Shown here in pieces: positions 42,601 through 53,639 of a DNA stretch of 64,000 bases. The stretch lies in the NCBI RefSeq assembly GCF_002994745.2, contig NC_037094.1, positions 45,211,139 to 45,275,138 of the forward strand, given 5' to 3'. This DNA comes from Rosa chinensis (lineage: Eukaryota > Streptophyta > Magnoliopsida > Rosales > Rosaceae). The notes under the pieces are model-generated. The model saw only the letters and a program-made list of their open reading frames with translations. It was not told the DNA's origin and made no database searches. Every line of letters starts with the position of its first letter. Within the stretch, counting starts at the first letter, position 1. The position numbers and the translations under genes were made by a program.

Positions 42601-43678
42601 GTCAGATGTCAATACAAGCATTGCCCCTGATGTCCAAATGGTACAAGATTCTTCAGCTGTCGGCCCTCTCATGCCCTGTGATAAGCCTAAGCAAAAGAAA
42701 AGAGAGAAGGTGGAAGGAGCAAGTCAAGCAAGTTTGCAGACTAAACAAACAATTGGTATACCTGATTTGAATGGTAACAGTGTTCTACCTACCGTTCTGG
42801 TTAATAAACAACAGGCTATTGGCCATGCTGTTTCTGAAGGTAACATTCAGCTAGGAAAGAGATTGGGGATGGAAACTGCTTCAGAGCACTCAATAGCCAA
42901 TATGGCTCCTGGCTTAGTAGATGCTAATGGAAACAATTTGGGACCTGGTACATTGGTTGTAGATCTGGGGATTCCTCTTCAGGCTTTGCCATGCCTGGAC
43001 TCTAACCAGGTTACCAGCCTACTCTCAGCTGATAGTAAACCTGCCCTGAAAAAGAGAAAGAGAAAGGAGAAAGTAGATCCAGGGGTTCCTGTTCAAGCTG
43101 ACGGTATTCCAGATTTGAATGGAAATGGTGCTGAATGCCTTACACCTCCAAGTAAACCCGAACGGAAGAAGAGGAGGAGAAAAGGAGAAGGTCTAGCAAC
43201 TGCTCTCCTCTTGACCTTTGCCTCAGGAGTCCCAATGCCTTCAAAAGATGATTTAATTTCAACATTTTGTAGGTTTGGACCCTTGAAAGAATCGGAGACA
43301 CAGTTTTTGACAGATCCTAGTAGTGCACAGGTTGTATTCATGGAAAGTGCTGATGCAGGAGAAGCATTTCAGAGTTTAGAAAAGAACAACCCTTTTGGCA
43401 CAAACCTTGTATCTTACAGGCGCTTTAATCTTCCATCAGTGTCCAAGGTTTTAGCCACAAGCCTAGCCTCTCCGCCTACAAAGAGATTGCTGAGTCCTGT
43501 ACAATCCCCTGGCAAGGGACCTTGCCTTGACGTCATAAGGCAGAATCTTCAGATGATGACATCAATGCTGGAGAAGTCGGGTGATACTCTTTCTCCAGAG
43601 ATGAGAACCAAACTGGAGTGTGAAATAAAAGGCCTCCTACAGAAGGTGAGCTCCACAGCTGGTTCTTCCTCTGCTTAA
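39659..43678 (+). CDS. PWWP-domain protein, paralog 2 (1339 aa)
   Basis: Single open frame from ATG 39659 (context ACAATGG), probably after a 5' UTR intron. The N-terminal ~490 residues are acidic and repetitive: three 46-residue repeats, then many VEKMVEDGG-type units. The PWWP domain begins near residue 497 (VGDIVWVKTKIKTWWPGRI) and is followed by the same central, AT-hook-like, IPDLNGN and C-terminal RRM-like (~1180-1260) regions as paralog 1. The family acts in chromatin, and plant PDP proteins partner with MSI4/FVE and PRC2 (family knowledge, not shown here). It looks intact. It is a tandem duplicate of the gene at 30975 on the same strand, about 8.7 kb apart start to start. Confidence 0.92.
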   Translation: METPKTPETLEAAGFLDWNESCPGLEESFSNIFESNGRRVDFGHNDVGLGTMEVATQVVQPEETMLDGTKGGVLELGVHETMSGLGNSCVNDFGFGTVEVATQMAQAEETILDGSKREDLELGADAAISGVQKSCGNDFGFSTVEVANQMVEPEETILDGTKREDLELGVDAAVSGVQKSCVNGVGVEEVYIINTHVDVGDEAQMVSKLKLLQSEKENDHQNVSVELKSVDDDRTNEDKTLGLSTDGSQRDDDGVEKMFEGVKVEKMVEGFRVEKMVEDGGVEKMVEDGGVEKMVEDGEVEKMVGYDGVQKIVDDDHMNEDKALGLSMGGGQREDDGVEKMSEDGGDEKMSEDGGVEKMFEDGEVEKMFKDGGVEKTVEDDGVEKAKDDDGMNEAKALASSIGGSQREDDVGKILVDDAITEDKALGSDGIESTVDLTGNKQEVSGDGISLFVDFTGPPPGFIVDMGPGITSKGNAQEFGDDELEKDEDDQDYDFSVGDIVWVKTKIKTWWPGRIHDPVDGSKYGMVSDQEGCLLVGYFGMGHVAWCRRYQLKPFPQYFEQISGQSKARIFVGAVEKALEEFGGRVKLNMTCACILKENRLSVDGPASKEGVPDRNSSELGEFSVTHFDSAKFLAHLKNLAQVVSKVGILDYTVTLGRLSAFYSSTGHSQLPMHLLREGNDAESGADGTLLMQTDETILHQEKNDKNEAFAKLFGGGSADKTSISSSKSRKRKMKRDSEIEETSLVISPTVKESNASSLGNGDGGNEGMIEIGAESRERKKSRYLSYPYVNWGQKGLSAEGMAATTDGGPPSNFKSTGEKFWRKWHRRFTGVNNTSGNSNVKNTSSAELLSEFCSAAIGCQYPIENKAFDSVAWFISNFRISVFHDEPICETYSKNMAGQDEDKDAEPCLLENGGQNEAKSEPKKRNKKAVSKQSEGEDAANTSSLVQSPATAVEGMNGNLGKKRGRPKLGRSKTKSLSGMSDVNTSIAPDVQMVQDSSAVGPLMPCDKPKQKKREKVEGASQASLQTKQTIGIPDLNGNSVLPTVLVNKQQAIGHAVSEGNIQLGKRLGMETASEHSIANMAPGLVDANGNNLGPGTLVVDLGIPLQALPCLDSNQVTSLLSADSKPALKKRKRKEKVDPGVPVQADGIPDLNGNGAECLTPPSKPERKKRRRKGEGLATALLLTFASGVPMPSKDDLISTFCRFGPLKESETQFLTDPSSAQVVFMESADAGEAFQSLEKNNPFGTNLVSYRRFNLPSVSKVLATSLASPPTKRLLSPVQSPGKGPCLDVIRQNLQMMTSMLEKSGDTLSPEMRTKLECEIKGLLQKVSSTAGSSSA
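39793..40206 (+). repeat. Three 138-bp (46-residue) repeats in PWWP gene 2
   Basis: Units begin near 39793, 39931 and 40069. They share FG(F/L)(G/S)T(V/M)EVA, then PEETILDGTKREDLELG and SGVQKSC. The second and third are closest to each other. Confidence 0.85.
40413..40830 (+). repeat. 27-bp minisatellite in PWWP gene 2 coding sequence
   Basis: The unit GTTGAGAAGATGGTTGAAGA + TGGTGGA encodes VEKMVEDGG and recurs more than ten times with variation, in two blocks separated by a non-repeat stretch (about 40580-40660). Copy number is likely to vary between alleles. Confidence 0.85.
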
Positions 43679-43961
43679 TTACATTAGGTTATGTACTTCA
43701 TATGAAGGTGTCGATGTAGTGACCTTTTAGGGGGGCCTTTTTGGTGATGTTGGTTTTAAAAAGCCTCTGTGACAGTTTGATGAGAGGGCATGAGCATCGA
43801 CTCATTTGAATTGGAGCCCCTATGTAAGTCTTCTTTTGGCTGGTGAATGATTGGAACCATGTATTCTGGAACCATGTATTCTAACTTTTTCAGCCGGTGA
43901 ATGATCAGACCGTATGTATCTCTATCAGTATGAACCTCTTGGTTAAGAACCTCTTTCTAAG
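43679..43961 (+). other. 3' UTR of PWWP gene 2
   Basis: It shows paralogy to the 3' flank of PWWP gene 1 (GGCTGGTGAATGAT, GTATTCTGGAACC). No other feature is seen. Confidence 0.6.
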
Positions 43962-44410
43962 TTTTCAGTTTTGAGACTCGAATTTAGCATTTTTTGTCTT
44001 TGACTTTACTAGATAAGGCTCCTGGAGTCTTGTTATATCGCAACTCCCTTGTTACTGTTAATAGGCTCATACTTGTGTGATGTTTGTTAACGTTTAGTTG
44101 CTCTCTGTCAATTGGGAGGAACAAGTAGAACCGAGTATGGTAATTTTGCATGGTCTGATTACTTAAACAGGGACACACTTCCTACTTAAACTTGTTTTTA
44201 TTTGGTTGATTCCTGTTTTACTCTTTTCATTTTTGGTTTAAATTTTCATTATTTGTAATCTATCTTGGTTTAAATTCATGTCAAGCTCCTGCAGTCTAGG
44301 TTTTTTTTTTTTTAATTAGTTGGATACCAGTAGTATTGAGAGTTAAACAGACATTTATCCAAAACCTCCATTTTGTTTTCTTTTGAAATTGAAATGAATT
44401 TACAAAACTT
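43962..44410. repeat. Duplicated non-coding block, copy A
   Basis: It matches 49119-49720 in the same orientation. Shared segments include TTTGACTTTACTAGATAAGG, CTGTTAATAGG, CTACTTAAACAG-type, CAGTCTAG and AATTAGTTGGATACCA. It lies directly downstream of PWWP gene 2 and has no counterpart after PWWP gene 1. Confidence 0.75.
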
Positions 44411-45149
44411 GGGATCTTAGACAATGAATTATCAAAGCCCCATTGATATAAAGCTTGCTGGGGGAGCATCATTACACGAAATGCTATTTTGCTGCGTTGT
44501 TTGACCTAAATTGCAAAGTGATCTCTTTGCCCAAGTGTGTGCCACCAAGTTTTGGATGAGAGTACGATTCAAGTGAAACGTCTCAAAAAGTGCCATCAGT
44601 TAGTTATCTGCAGTTGCCCTAAAGGCTTGCTTTGAGTGCGATATATGTCCGTATTAGCAGGTGACCAGTTGACTAGCATTGTGCATAAATCCTTGTAATC
44701 AAAACCCCTGGATCCATCAACATTGAGTATGATGTTATCCAACTTAACATCTCAATGGTAGGGATGGTTATTCTGATCCGAGTCTTTGAAAGAGCATCAA
44801 GGCATTGAGTTACACGGCAATCCATTTCAAACTTGAAAGAGCTGGTGCTGGAGTAGGCACTTTTGAAAGTGATCTAGTTAATGGGTATACATATATATAC
44901 ATATGGCTAGGCAAGGAAATCATGAAGTAATGTTGCATCCCAATTACTACCATCCCACGAGTCTTAAACCAACATATCTTGGTTAATAACACTAGCTAGG
45001 GTCAATTGCCCAGACAAATACCATTTCTCAAGACATTAGCACCCTGTGTGTGTGTGTATATAACTATATATTATCATCGGAGGGTAATAAAGTCATTTCG
45101 TAAATACTTTAATCTAGAAAGAATGAAGCTAAATAAAAAAAAAAAAAAA
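44411..45149. other. Intergenic, nothing recognised
   Basis: Mixed-composition sequence upstream of the PPR gene. It contains a (GT)n/TATATA patch near 45045-45070 and no supported gene. Confidence 0.55.
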
Positions 45150-45669
45150 AAATTGGCGCAGCCAGGCACAGTTTGTCTCTCAACCTTTAGCTCTCAGTTG
45201 TACTCAGGTCTCTTCTCTCTCTCTCTCTCTCTCTCTGGGCCTTGTGTGTGTGAGTTGAGAGGCATATCCTTGGTCGCTACCCTCTCGATCAGGTAATATT
45301 TGCTCTCTATGCAATACTCTGATACACACTAGTGATTTCTGGGTGCTTCCTTGAATTCACTCTCTCTATAATATTAATATGGGACTTCTGTTTGTATTGA
45401 TTCTTCAAAATCAGACTTCCTGTTTTGCATTCATTTTGTTGGGGGATATCATTTATTTTTTGCTCTCTTCTGTGTTTGATTGACTACTGGAGTACTGGTA
45501 CACTTTGAACTGTATTCGTTTTCTCTTTTTAGTACCATTTTCTTGTTTCTATATTCAAGCTAAATTATATTTCTTTCTTCTTCCCCAGTTTTGTATTCCT
45601 TAGTATACAAGCTGAGTGAGGCCTTGTTTACTGTGTGCAGTCAATCTTGTAATTTCCTTGGACATCTTC
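45150..45669 (+). promoter_or_regulatory. 5' leader of the PPR gene with a CT microsatellite and likely 5' UTR intron
   Basis: A (CT)n tract lies at about 45211-45236. A plausible non-coding first exon ends at 45292 before GTAATA, with the acceptor TGTGTGCAG ending at 45640. This would place the start codon 30 bases into exon 2. Confidence 0.5.
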
Positions 45670-47181
45670 ATGATCCTTCGTGTTCACAAATGCTTTAAAA
45701 GGGTCCGCTTCCTACCCACTACTTCAAACTCTTCTGCATTTTTCCATACCTCCTTTCAAAGCTGCTCATCTGCTTTGTCTTCTCCACTGGGGTCGTCGCA
45801 GAGATTGGAAGACCCTACAAGACTATCAGACCTTGACATTATCATATCTACAGTTCCTGTTGGAAGTACTGATGATCAAGTACTTTTGTCTCTTTCACAT
45901 GATCAAGCATGTAATAGCATTCAGCTCACACATGTCCTTGTTCATCAATTGTTCCATCGATTTAAGAATGATTGGAAGTCGGCACTGGGTGTGTTTAGAT
46001 GGGCCGAGTCACGACCTGGCTATAAACTCCCCCCAGATGCGTATGATGTGATCATTGACGTTTTGGGTAAAATGAGGCAGATGGATCAGACCATGCATTT
46101 GTTAGAAAGAATGCATCAGGATCGTCTGGTAACACTCAACACTGTAGGTAAGGTTATGAGAAGATTCGCTGGTGCGGGGAAATGGGAGGATGCTGTGAGG
46201 ATATTTGATGGGTTAGGAAGATTTGGATTAGACAAGAACACAGAATCAATGAACTTGTTGCTTGACACACTCTGCAAAGAGAACAAAGTTGAGGTCACCC
46301 GCGATATCTTTTTAGAACTAAAATCACACATCTCCCCAAATGCTCATACGTTTAACATTTTCATTCACGGCTGGTGCAAGGTCAATCGGGTTGATGAGGC
46401 ACACTGGACAATCCAAGAAATGAAGGGTCATGGCTGTCGCCCCTGTGCCATTAGCTACTCAACCATTATCCTCTTTTATTGCCACAAGTACAACTTTGGT
46501 AAGGTCTATGAACTGTTTGATGAAATGGAAGCTCAAGGCTGCCCTCCAAATGTTGTCACTTTCACCACTGTTATGTGTTATCTTGCAAAGTCTGAGGAAT
46601 TCGAGGAAGCTATGCAATTATATGAGAGAATGAAATCAGCTGGATGTAAACCTGATACCCTGTTCTACAACTCACTGATCCACACACTAGGAAGAGCTGG
46701 ACGAGTACGTGAAGCTATTCATGTTTTTGAGGTTGAGATGCCTGAGAATGAGGTTCCTCATAATACATCAACTTACAATACGATGATTGCCATGTTTTGC
46801 AATAATGCTCAGGAGGAGGAAGCCTTGAAAATCCTCCGGAAGATGGAAAGTTCAGGGCTCTGTAAGCCTGATGTTCAGACATACTATCCGTTGCTTAAAA
46901 TGTGCTTCAAAACTGGCAAAACAGACAATTGTTTGAATGAGTTAGTGAATGACATGGTCAATGGACATCATCTCAGTCTTGATCTCTCAACATATACACT
47001 TCTAATTCACGGTCTATGCAGAGCAGGTAAATGTGAGTGGGCTTACAGTCTGTTCAAAGAGATGATTGCTCAAGAGATGAAGCCTAGATATAAGACATGT
47101 CGTTTGCTTTGGGATGAAGTCAAACTGAAGAATATGTCTGCAGCTGCTGACAGCATTGCAGATTTCATGAAGAAGCTGTAA
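45670..47181 (+). CDS. P-class pentatricopeptide repeat protein, probably mitochondrial (503 aa)
   Basis: ATG 45670 is the first in-frame ATG after the presumed intron, and the protein ends at TAA... 47179-47181. The N-terminus (MILRVHKCFKRVRF) is basic, hydroxylated and poor in acidic residues, like a mitochondrial presequence. From residue ~130 it consists of tandem 35-residue helical PPR motifs of the pure P type. Examples are AHTFNIFIHGWCKVNRVDEA, NVVTFTTVMCYLAKSEEFEE, DTLFYNSLIHTLGRAGRVRE, STYNTMIAMFCNNAQEEEA and STYTLLIHGLCRAGKCEWA. No E/DYW editing domain follows. P-class PPRs bind single-stranded organelle RNA and act in stabilisation, splicing or translation. It closely resembles the Arabidopsis At3g04130 type, from memory. 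It is intronless in the coding part, as most PPR genes are, and appears intact. Confidence 0.93.
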   Translation: MILRVHKCFKRVRFLPTTSNSSAFFHTSFQSCSSALSSPLGSSQRLEDPTRLSDLDIIISTVPVGSTDDQVLLSLSHDQACNSIQLTHVLVHQLFHRFKNDWKSALGVFRWAESRPGYKLPPDAYDVIIDVLGKMRQMDQTMHLLERMHQDRLVTLNTVGKVMRRFAGAGKWEDAVRIFDGLGRFGLDKNTESMNLLLDTLCKENKVEVTRDIFLELKSHISPNAHTFNIFIHGWCKVNRVDEAHWTIQEMKGHGCRPCAISYSTIILFYCHKYNFGKVYELFDEMEAQGCPPNVVTFTTVMCYLAKSEEFEEAMQLYERMKSAGCKPDTLFYNSLIHTLGRAGRVREAIHVFEVEMPENEVPHNTSTYNTMIAMFCNNAQEEEALKILRKMESSGLCKPDVQTYYPLLKMCFKTGKTDNCLNELVNDMVNGHHLSLDLSTYTLLIHGLCRAGKCEWAYSLFKEMIAQEMKPRYKTCRLLWDEVKLKNMSAAADSIADFMKKL

Positions 47182-49118
47182 CCAAATGGGAAAGTCATGT
47201 CAGTGTACTGAGTTCATATGAGGTGACAGGTAAAACCTTTTTTTTCTTGCACCACAACAAAGTGTAGTTGCATCAACTGTTTTTCTTTTTCATTTTGTGG
47301 GGGTGATTTTATCTTTTTAGTGATGAAATCCCAAATTCATGTGTTGTCTGATTTTTGACCAAGGGTTCCACCTGCAAAACTGGTAGCTTCATATCTTCTG
47401 ATTTCCTTTAGAAAGGGTTGATCACCCCAGTAAGAAGGGAAACTTCTCCCTTACAACACTAACTAGCTATAGCAGAATCAGTGTAGAGATGACATGCTTG
47501 AATTATACTCCCTTTTCAAGGACGAACCCTCTAAGCTGAGGCCCCTCCTTGTAACACTGATTCAACAAGAATAGTTCTTGTTATACCAGTTAGGACCAGT
47601 TAGGACCTGGCAGCTATAATTCGAGAATTAACTTCTAAACCTGCATTCATTTCTCTGATAGCTAACAACCGTTTCAACTGAAAACCAGGTTTCTTTTCCC
47701 TCACTTCTTAATTAGAAAAACAGTTTCTGTGTTTGGGTTCAAACTAAGTATTTGGTATAAATCTTTCTGTTTTTCAATTTAATTCAGGGTCAATTCAATT
47801 CAGGATTTGGTGTAAATGTTGGTTTCTTAGATTTCATTCGTTGCCTCCTAATTATGTTGGCGGTTTATATCTGTACCCTGTGTTTTTACTCTAATTCCAT
47901 CTGAGAAATTTGATTTAGGGCCAGGCAACTCTGGATTTAAGACCAAGTATTCTCTTTATATTTCTTTAGTGGGAGGCAAACTAGATTCTTTAAATTGATG
48001 CACTGTGCATGAGGAAAACTTATCCACAAGTGCTTTCCTGAATAACAGAAGAAAAAGTTGCCTCATAAAACAGTTCAAATCCCATAAGCTTAAAGTGCCT
48101 TCTAAAACACTTGAAATCTCTCCAATAAGTTTCTTATTATCTCCAGGCTCAGGTTTTTAATTTTGAAGTGGTATTTGACTGAGTTTGCCTTCTCCGTGTG
48201 GGTTGTATAGTTATAAAAAATGTTTGTATTGCTTCATCAGTATCATTGTTGTAGTCACTCTTTCTTGCTAGTGTTGGTTGATCTTTGCATTCATTTAGTT
48301 AGGAATCGTACCACATAATGCTGCTTCGGGTAGGATTTTCTCACATTTTCTCTTCATCTTTATTGAGTCCAGTGTGATCTCCTTCAAAAATTTTCCTTCT
48401 ATATTTAGTACTATTCCATGGGATAGCGCCTATACTTTTATTATAGTTTTCTGCAATCATTTTTGCAATATAAGGTTAATATGCTTCTCCATTCTTCTCT
48501 TGATAGATTTATATCTTCAACCAGAATAACAATGATGCTGGTGTTGCATTGTGTAGAACAAACATGTTGTCAGAAAGAGCCTTCCATCTGCCAAGTCTGA
48601 TATGCTTTAATCAGCATGGAATCCTCTGCCTGAATGGAGTGGGTATGTACGTTTTTCTTTTCTGTTTAGTGGTTAGCATGTTACTAGGTTAGTTTGAAAA
48701 TTGGGTCGCAGAAAATTGACATTTAAACAAGCTGACTAGGAAGTGTAGTAATAATGGCATTAATGCCATATTGCATGATGTATTTCAGATTACCTTCTTG
48801 ATGTTCTTTTCTTTTTATTTACGTAATGTCATCTGTTTGCACTTGTTTAGTTGATCCCCTTATTGAGGCATTCACTTCTGTTTCTTTATAGACTTACATC
48901 GTTGCATGTGGTTATAGTTGAAATTTGGGTATGTGAACCGATTTTGTGTTATTTTTTTTTTATTGTTTTATTTTTATTATTATTATTTATTTTTTGGTTG
49001 TTGGAGGATGACCAGTATAGGTTTTACCCTTCTAGGTGATTTATTTAAGGTTTTTTTTTGGATAATTCTAGGTGTTGAGGTTGAATATGTAGTGTTATCA
49101 AAGTGGTGAGCATGCCAT
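47182..49118. other. 3' region of the PPR gene and intergenic, nothing recognised
   Basis: A possible donor (GACAGGTAAAA, about 47225) soon after the stop suggests a spliced 3' UTR. The rest is T-rich, non-coding sequence. Short open frames around 48851-49109 are Phe/Leu-rich low complexity. Confidence 0.5.
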
Positions 49119-49720
49119 TTTCTAGGTTGCAGTTTTCAGACTTAATATAGCAATATTTGTTTTTGACTTTACTAGATAAGGTCCTGAGGCTCTTGGAGTC
49201 CTGTGACTGTTAATAGGCCCATACTTATGTGATGTTTCTTAACACTTGGTTGCACTTTGTCACATGAGCGGAACATAAGTCAAACAAAGTATGTTGAAGA
49301 CATAATAGTTTAATATCGTAACTTTGCTCGGTCTGACTACTTAAACAGTGATAGATGTCATAATTCAACTTTTCCTTTTTTTATGGATTCGCATCTTCTT
49401 TTTTCCCCTTTTAATTATCATTATTTGGAGTCTACTTTGATTATCTCTTTTCTTCCTTCCCCCTTCTTTTTTCTCCAAGGTAAAACATTCTCCATGAGTT
49501 GTATTAAGTCTTGTCAAGCTCTTGCAGTCTAGTGAAACTTCTTTTCCTTGGGATCTCCCTCTACGAGGTAGAGTAATTCCCCTAGACGGATCTCCCTCTT
49601 CGAGCAAGAGTAATTTCACTAGACTGCAATGTAGTTTTTTAATTAGTTAGATACCACTAATAGTAAGAGTTAAAAAGACGTGTGTCCAAAACCTCCTTTT
49701 GGTTTTCTATTGAAATGAAC
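49119..49720. repeat. Duplicated non-coding block, copy B, with a foldback insertion
   Basis: It is homologous to 43962-44410 but longer. The extra material includes a foldback structure at 49522-49629. Confidence 0.75.
49522..49629. repeat. Foldback insert: 16-bp perfect inverted repeat around a 37-bp tandem duplication
   Basis: The arms TTGCAGTCTAGTGAAA (49522-49537) and TTTCACTAGACTGCAA (49614-49629) are perfect complements. Inside, 49551-49587 and 49588-49624 are tandem 37-bp copies starting GGATCTCCCTCT. The matching position in copy A has only GCAGTCTAG. Confidence 0.9.
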
Positions 49721-51759
49721 TTACATATTGCCAGTGCAGCATTTTAACGAGGGAGTTGCCTACAACTTGCAGCCTTTGTAGTCGAAGGCTATAACCCAAA
49801 TTAACCCCACAACCGATGCTAATTTTTTTTTTCCCTTTTCTTTGTTTTTCGTTTTTGCTCTCAAACCTCCTTCACTGGTCTTTCCCCATGCTTCTGATGT
49901 ATATGCCTGCCTTTTTTTATTTTTTTTATTTTCCTTCTCCCGAAGCATTGAAAAAGAAATTGAGCAAGAGAATGTGGCATTACATTAGCCAACTTTATAT
50001 ACTTCTTTCAAGAAACTGTTTCATGCATGCCTCTTGTTTGAAATATACTCTACTGTGACATTTTGTATGACTTGTCAGTATTTATAGACATCTGTTAGAT
50101 TGAGTCAGTATTGAAATATTTATATCTTGCAGGCAGTTGCTTCTTCAAACGTAGTTGCTTCTTCGAATTGACTAATGATATCCTCCATTATTATACATTG
50201 AATATGGGGACCTGCTTGTGTGCCCAAACCATATGAAGAGGCCAACAATTACGGAGCTGGAAGGATCATAGAAGGTGAAGGGCCAATTGCATTGGTGGCA
50301 AGAAAACCAAAAGAGTGAGAATCCGGCCTGTTTTTCGTGATGATTCTGAAGAAATCCCAAAGTTCTTTGGTGTTGGGCGAGCCTTGAACTTCATGTACCA
50401 CATATAACTCCTAATACCCAATTTTGCAAAGATTAGTTGCTCAGAAAGTCAGAATAGATCAGGTGGCCTCAAATTTAAGAGGAGTCAGATTTGATTGCAG
50501 TTTGTAACTCACAATTTAGAAGCTTCTGATAAGTTTTGTAGACATAATTTATCTGGAGATGGTGTTTTATGTTGGCCAATTTGTTAAATGAATCATTAGG
50601 ATATGTCCGATGTCTTATGGAATTGAGATGTTCAGTGCTTAACATGGCAAAACCGTATTCCGTATAGTAAACACTAAAATATGATTTCTGAAGCTAAGCC
50701 CAGTCGGTGATTATTCTCCACCATGGCCTTCTTAAAGATTTCTTGGTGACTTTATGGTCAAAGAACACTGCTTTCAGTACTCTATTCGCTTGCGCGGCTC
50801 ATATAGTCATATATGCTTGAAAGTAATAGCTTTTGCTGCACTTGTGTGATGTTCAAGATTCAAAGTAAGGCAACTCAGTTCGACGAGTCTGCACACAAGA
50901 ACGATCTGATTTTCAGAAAAGTACCATACCCCAAATTTGGCTCTTCAGAAAAGGAGGTTATCTTTATATGTCTATGCTGGTCAATCGGATTGAGTTGCAC
51001 ACAGTCGGTTTTGATGTCACGCACCAAGGAGCAGCAAGGAGTATTTTGTTTCATTTAACAGAAATTGTGCATATTGTAGTGGATTTGGTCATTTCTAGCT
51101 CCTTCACTGCATTATGCCATAATCCAACATTGAATCACCCTCAAGTTAAAACAGTTGCTTAGATCCTTATAGGTAGGTTTTTCAGTTACACAGCTTAACA
51201 TTTGTTAGTAGGTTTGGCTGATAAACAAGCGCTCCGAAATGTATGGTTTTGCCAGTAATATCATTCATTGAGGGATAATGTGGAGATGCATCTAATCAAT
51301 GGTACTTGAGTGGATGCACACAAATTATAATAATAATTAATATAAAAAAACTCTCTAACGCATAGTTTCTTAGTGACTGGCACATGTCATTTTTTACATG
51401 GTGCCACGAAAATAATCTTGAGGGAATTACCAGAAACTACACAAGTAAATCTGTAAATGGCATAAATCCCATGCAACCAAATTTTTGCCAAAATGACAAA
51501 CAAGGTAGCATGTACAGCAGGACCATCTCTTTGCAGCAGGACCACTTCTTGTTGTTCCTGTATGAGCAGATCCACTTGCTTTTGTCCTTAAATATTCAGA
51601 TTTTGTCTTTGTCTTGTCTCATAACTTCAGTACAATGATTAATAACAAATAGACTACAATATTTCATCATCTACTCACATAACCTCATTCTACATCTCTA
51701 TTTCTTCTAAAATCTCTTCTTCACCACATTCCTCCTCCTTCGAATGGAAGTGTTGAGCA
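49721..51759. other. Intergenic, nothing recognised
   Basis: No gene is supported. Short open frames at 50813-51058 and 51384-51638 lack recognisable motifs. The right part may be flank of the Harbinger-like remnant. Confidence 0.5.
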
Positions 51760-53060
51760 ACTGGTTGTTGCACAGGCAACAAGAAAGTACAGAAGACATT
51801 GAGTGGATCCAAGCCACATACACTCAGCTTGTTGCAAATTTGACGGAGCATGATTCTTCTTATCCACTAAGAGAGTGTGGTTCATGATCTGGTCGTGCTC
51901 AGAATGTCGAAAGACATAGGGGATCACGTGGCCAGTGTCTTATGGAGGATTAGTTCATCAAACGTCCAATTTTCGATGAAGTAGAATTTCGGAGGAGGTG
52001 CGGAATGAGAATATCAGTCTTTAATCGCATCATGGAGAGTCTTTTCAACCACGACAAGTTCTGACAACAAAAACCCGATTACTCTGCCAAAATGGGATTC
52101 CTACCCCAACAGAAAATGACTGGTGTCTTACGTATGCTTGCATATGGTGCATCTGCCGATCAATATATCGAAATAACCAGGATGGGGGAATATACCATGT
52201 TGGAATCTTTGAAGAAGTTTTGCCAACAAAATCAAACAAACTCTTTACTTAAAGTGCTACCTTCGCACTCTGACACTAGCAGACCTCCACAGGCTTCTCT
52301 AAAGAGGAGATAAGCGTGGCCCTTCGGGCATGATTGACAGTGAAAAAATTGTCCGATTGGCTGGGCCGGATTTTACACTAGTCATAAAGGTCGCTCAACA
52401 ATTATTCATGAGGCAGTGACGTCCTACGACACATGGATATGGCATGTATTTTTCAGAACTCCAAGAGCTCAAAATGACATCAACGTGCTCGGACAATCTA
52501 AAGTGTTCCAACATGTCATCTCTGGAAGTTCTCCTCCAGTGACATTCAAGGTTAACGACATAAAATTTTCCAAACCATACTACCTAGCTGATGGAATTTA
52601 CGAATTTCTTCAAAACAATTCTCAATCCAAGGGTTTTGTGGGGAAATTATTTTCCAAAAAGCAAGAAGCATACTAGAAATATGTGGAGAGCTGTTTTGGT
52701 ATCCTTCAATCTCATTTTGTGATACTACATGTGGTGCTTGTTTGTTTAAATTGTCAACTCTTCAAAGCATCATGATATCTTGCATAATTCTTCACAACAT
52801 GATTGTGGAGGATGAGTATGTTGAAGATGACTTTATAGTATCTAACGAAATTTGACAACATAAACTCGGAAGGGGCAAACGTTTATGATCATCCCTTAGA
52901 CGAGGAAGGACATCATATACCATTCCAGCCAGTGGGAAGAGATGAACAAAATCTTGCACAACTCATTAACCATATAGAGCAACTTCATTTGGCTTATCTC
53001 CACAATACTCTTCAAGATGCTTTAGTTGTGCACAATTGGAATTTAGCATCTCATGAATAG
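51760..53060 (+). pseudogene. Degenerate PIF/Harbinger-type transposase
   Basis: Recognisable pieces in order: FRRRCGMRISVFNRIMESLF (about 51985), QQKMTGVLRMLAYGASADQY (about 52107), TMLESLKKFC, KGRSTIIHEAVTSYDTWIWH-like text split by a frame change (about 52385-52440), RAQNDINVL (about 52465), PYYLADGIY (about 52576), VESCFGILQ-like (about 52684) and IILHNMIVEDEYVED (about 52785). These follow the DDE transposase of plant PIF/Harbinger elements. The usual segment with the first catalytic Asp (IDCMHW) is missing. Stops and shifts occur throughout, so it is inactive. Confidence 0.85.
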
Positions 53061-53639
53061 TGATCGAAGTGGATTTTAAACTTTGTTGTTTTAAATTATT
53101 GGTAAAATGTATTGTCATTCTTAGTGTGTTTTGTAATTTTAATTAATTCTTTTCTAAATTGTGTGATATGCTTTTATCATTAATAAAAGTAACATTATTT
53201 CATAATGTCAAAATTTTATTCCATAAATTGAAAATTACAAGCTAAGACTAGCAACATTTTATTTAGAATAATAAAAATCATGGGGTGTCTTCAAACCATT
53301 GTGTCTTTAACACTATTACCGACATCATCCCTTGCTTTTTCTTTAATCACAACCTTTCTTCTTTTCCACCATTGCTTTTATTCCGAAGTCATTGCAAAAG
53401 TATTGGTAGACATAATTCGTGTGTATTATTTTTCACCCTCAAGTGCCAATACTTTCGTTGCGTGATTTCGGGCATCCTCATCCCTTTTCCTAATTAACTC
53501 AGTAGGCTTGTCATGCCAAGAAATATGGTGGTTCAGTCTTTCTAGTGGTGCACTGAACCCCCTAGTATGGTCTTCTTAGGGTTGCACAAAAAATACGGTT
53601 TCTCTTACATTGAGAGAGATAGAGTTAAACTTTAATGTC

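Noticed and set aside
45616..45669. Upstream extension of the PPR frame to a GTG codon
   Set aside because: GTG is not a normal plant nuclear start, and the extension crosses a likely intron acceptor at 45640. ATG 45670 was preferred.
50172..50360. 62-codon minus-strand frame near 50.2 kb
   Set aside because: No family resemblance and no promoter or splice context.
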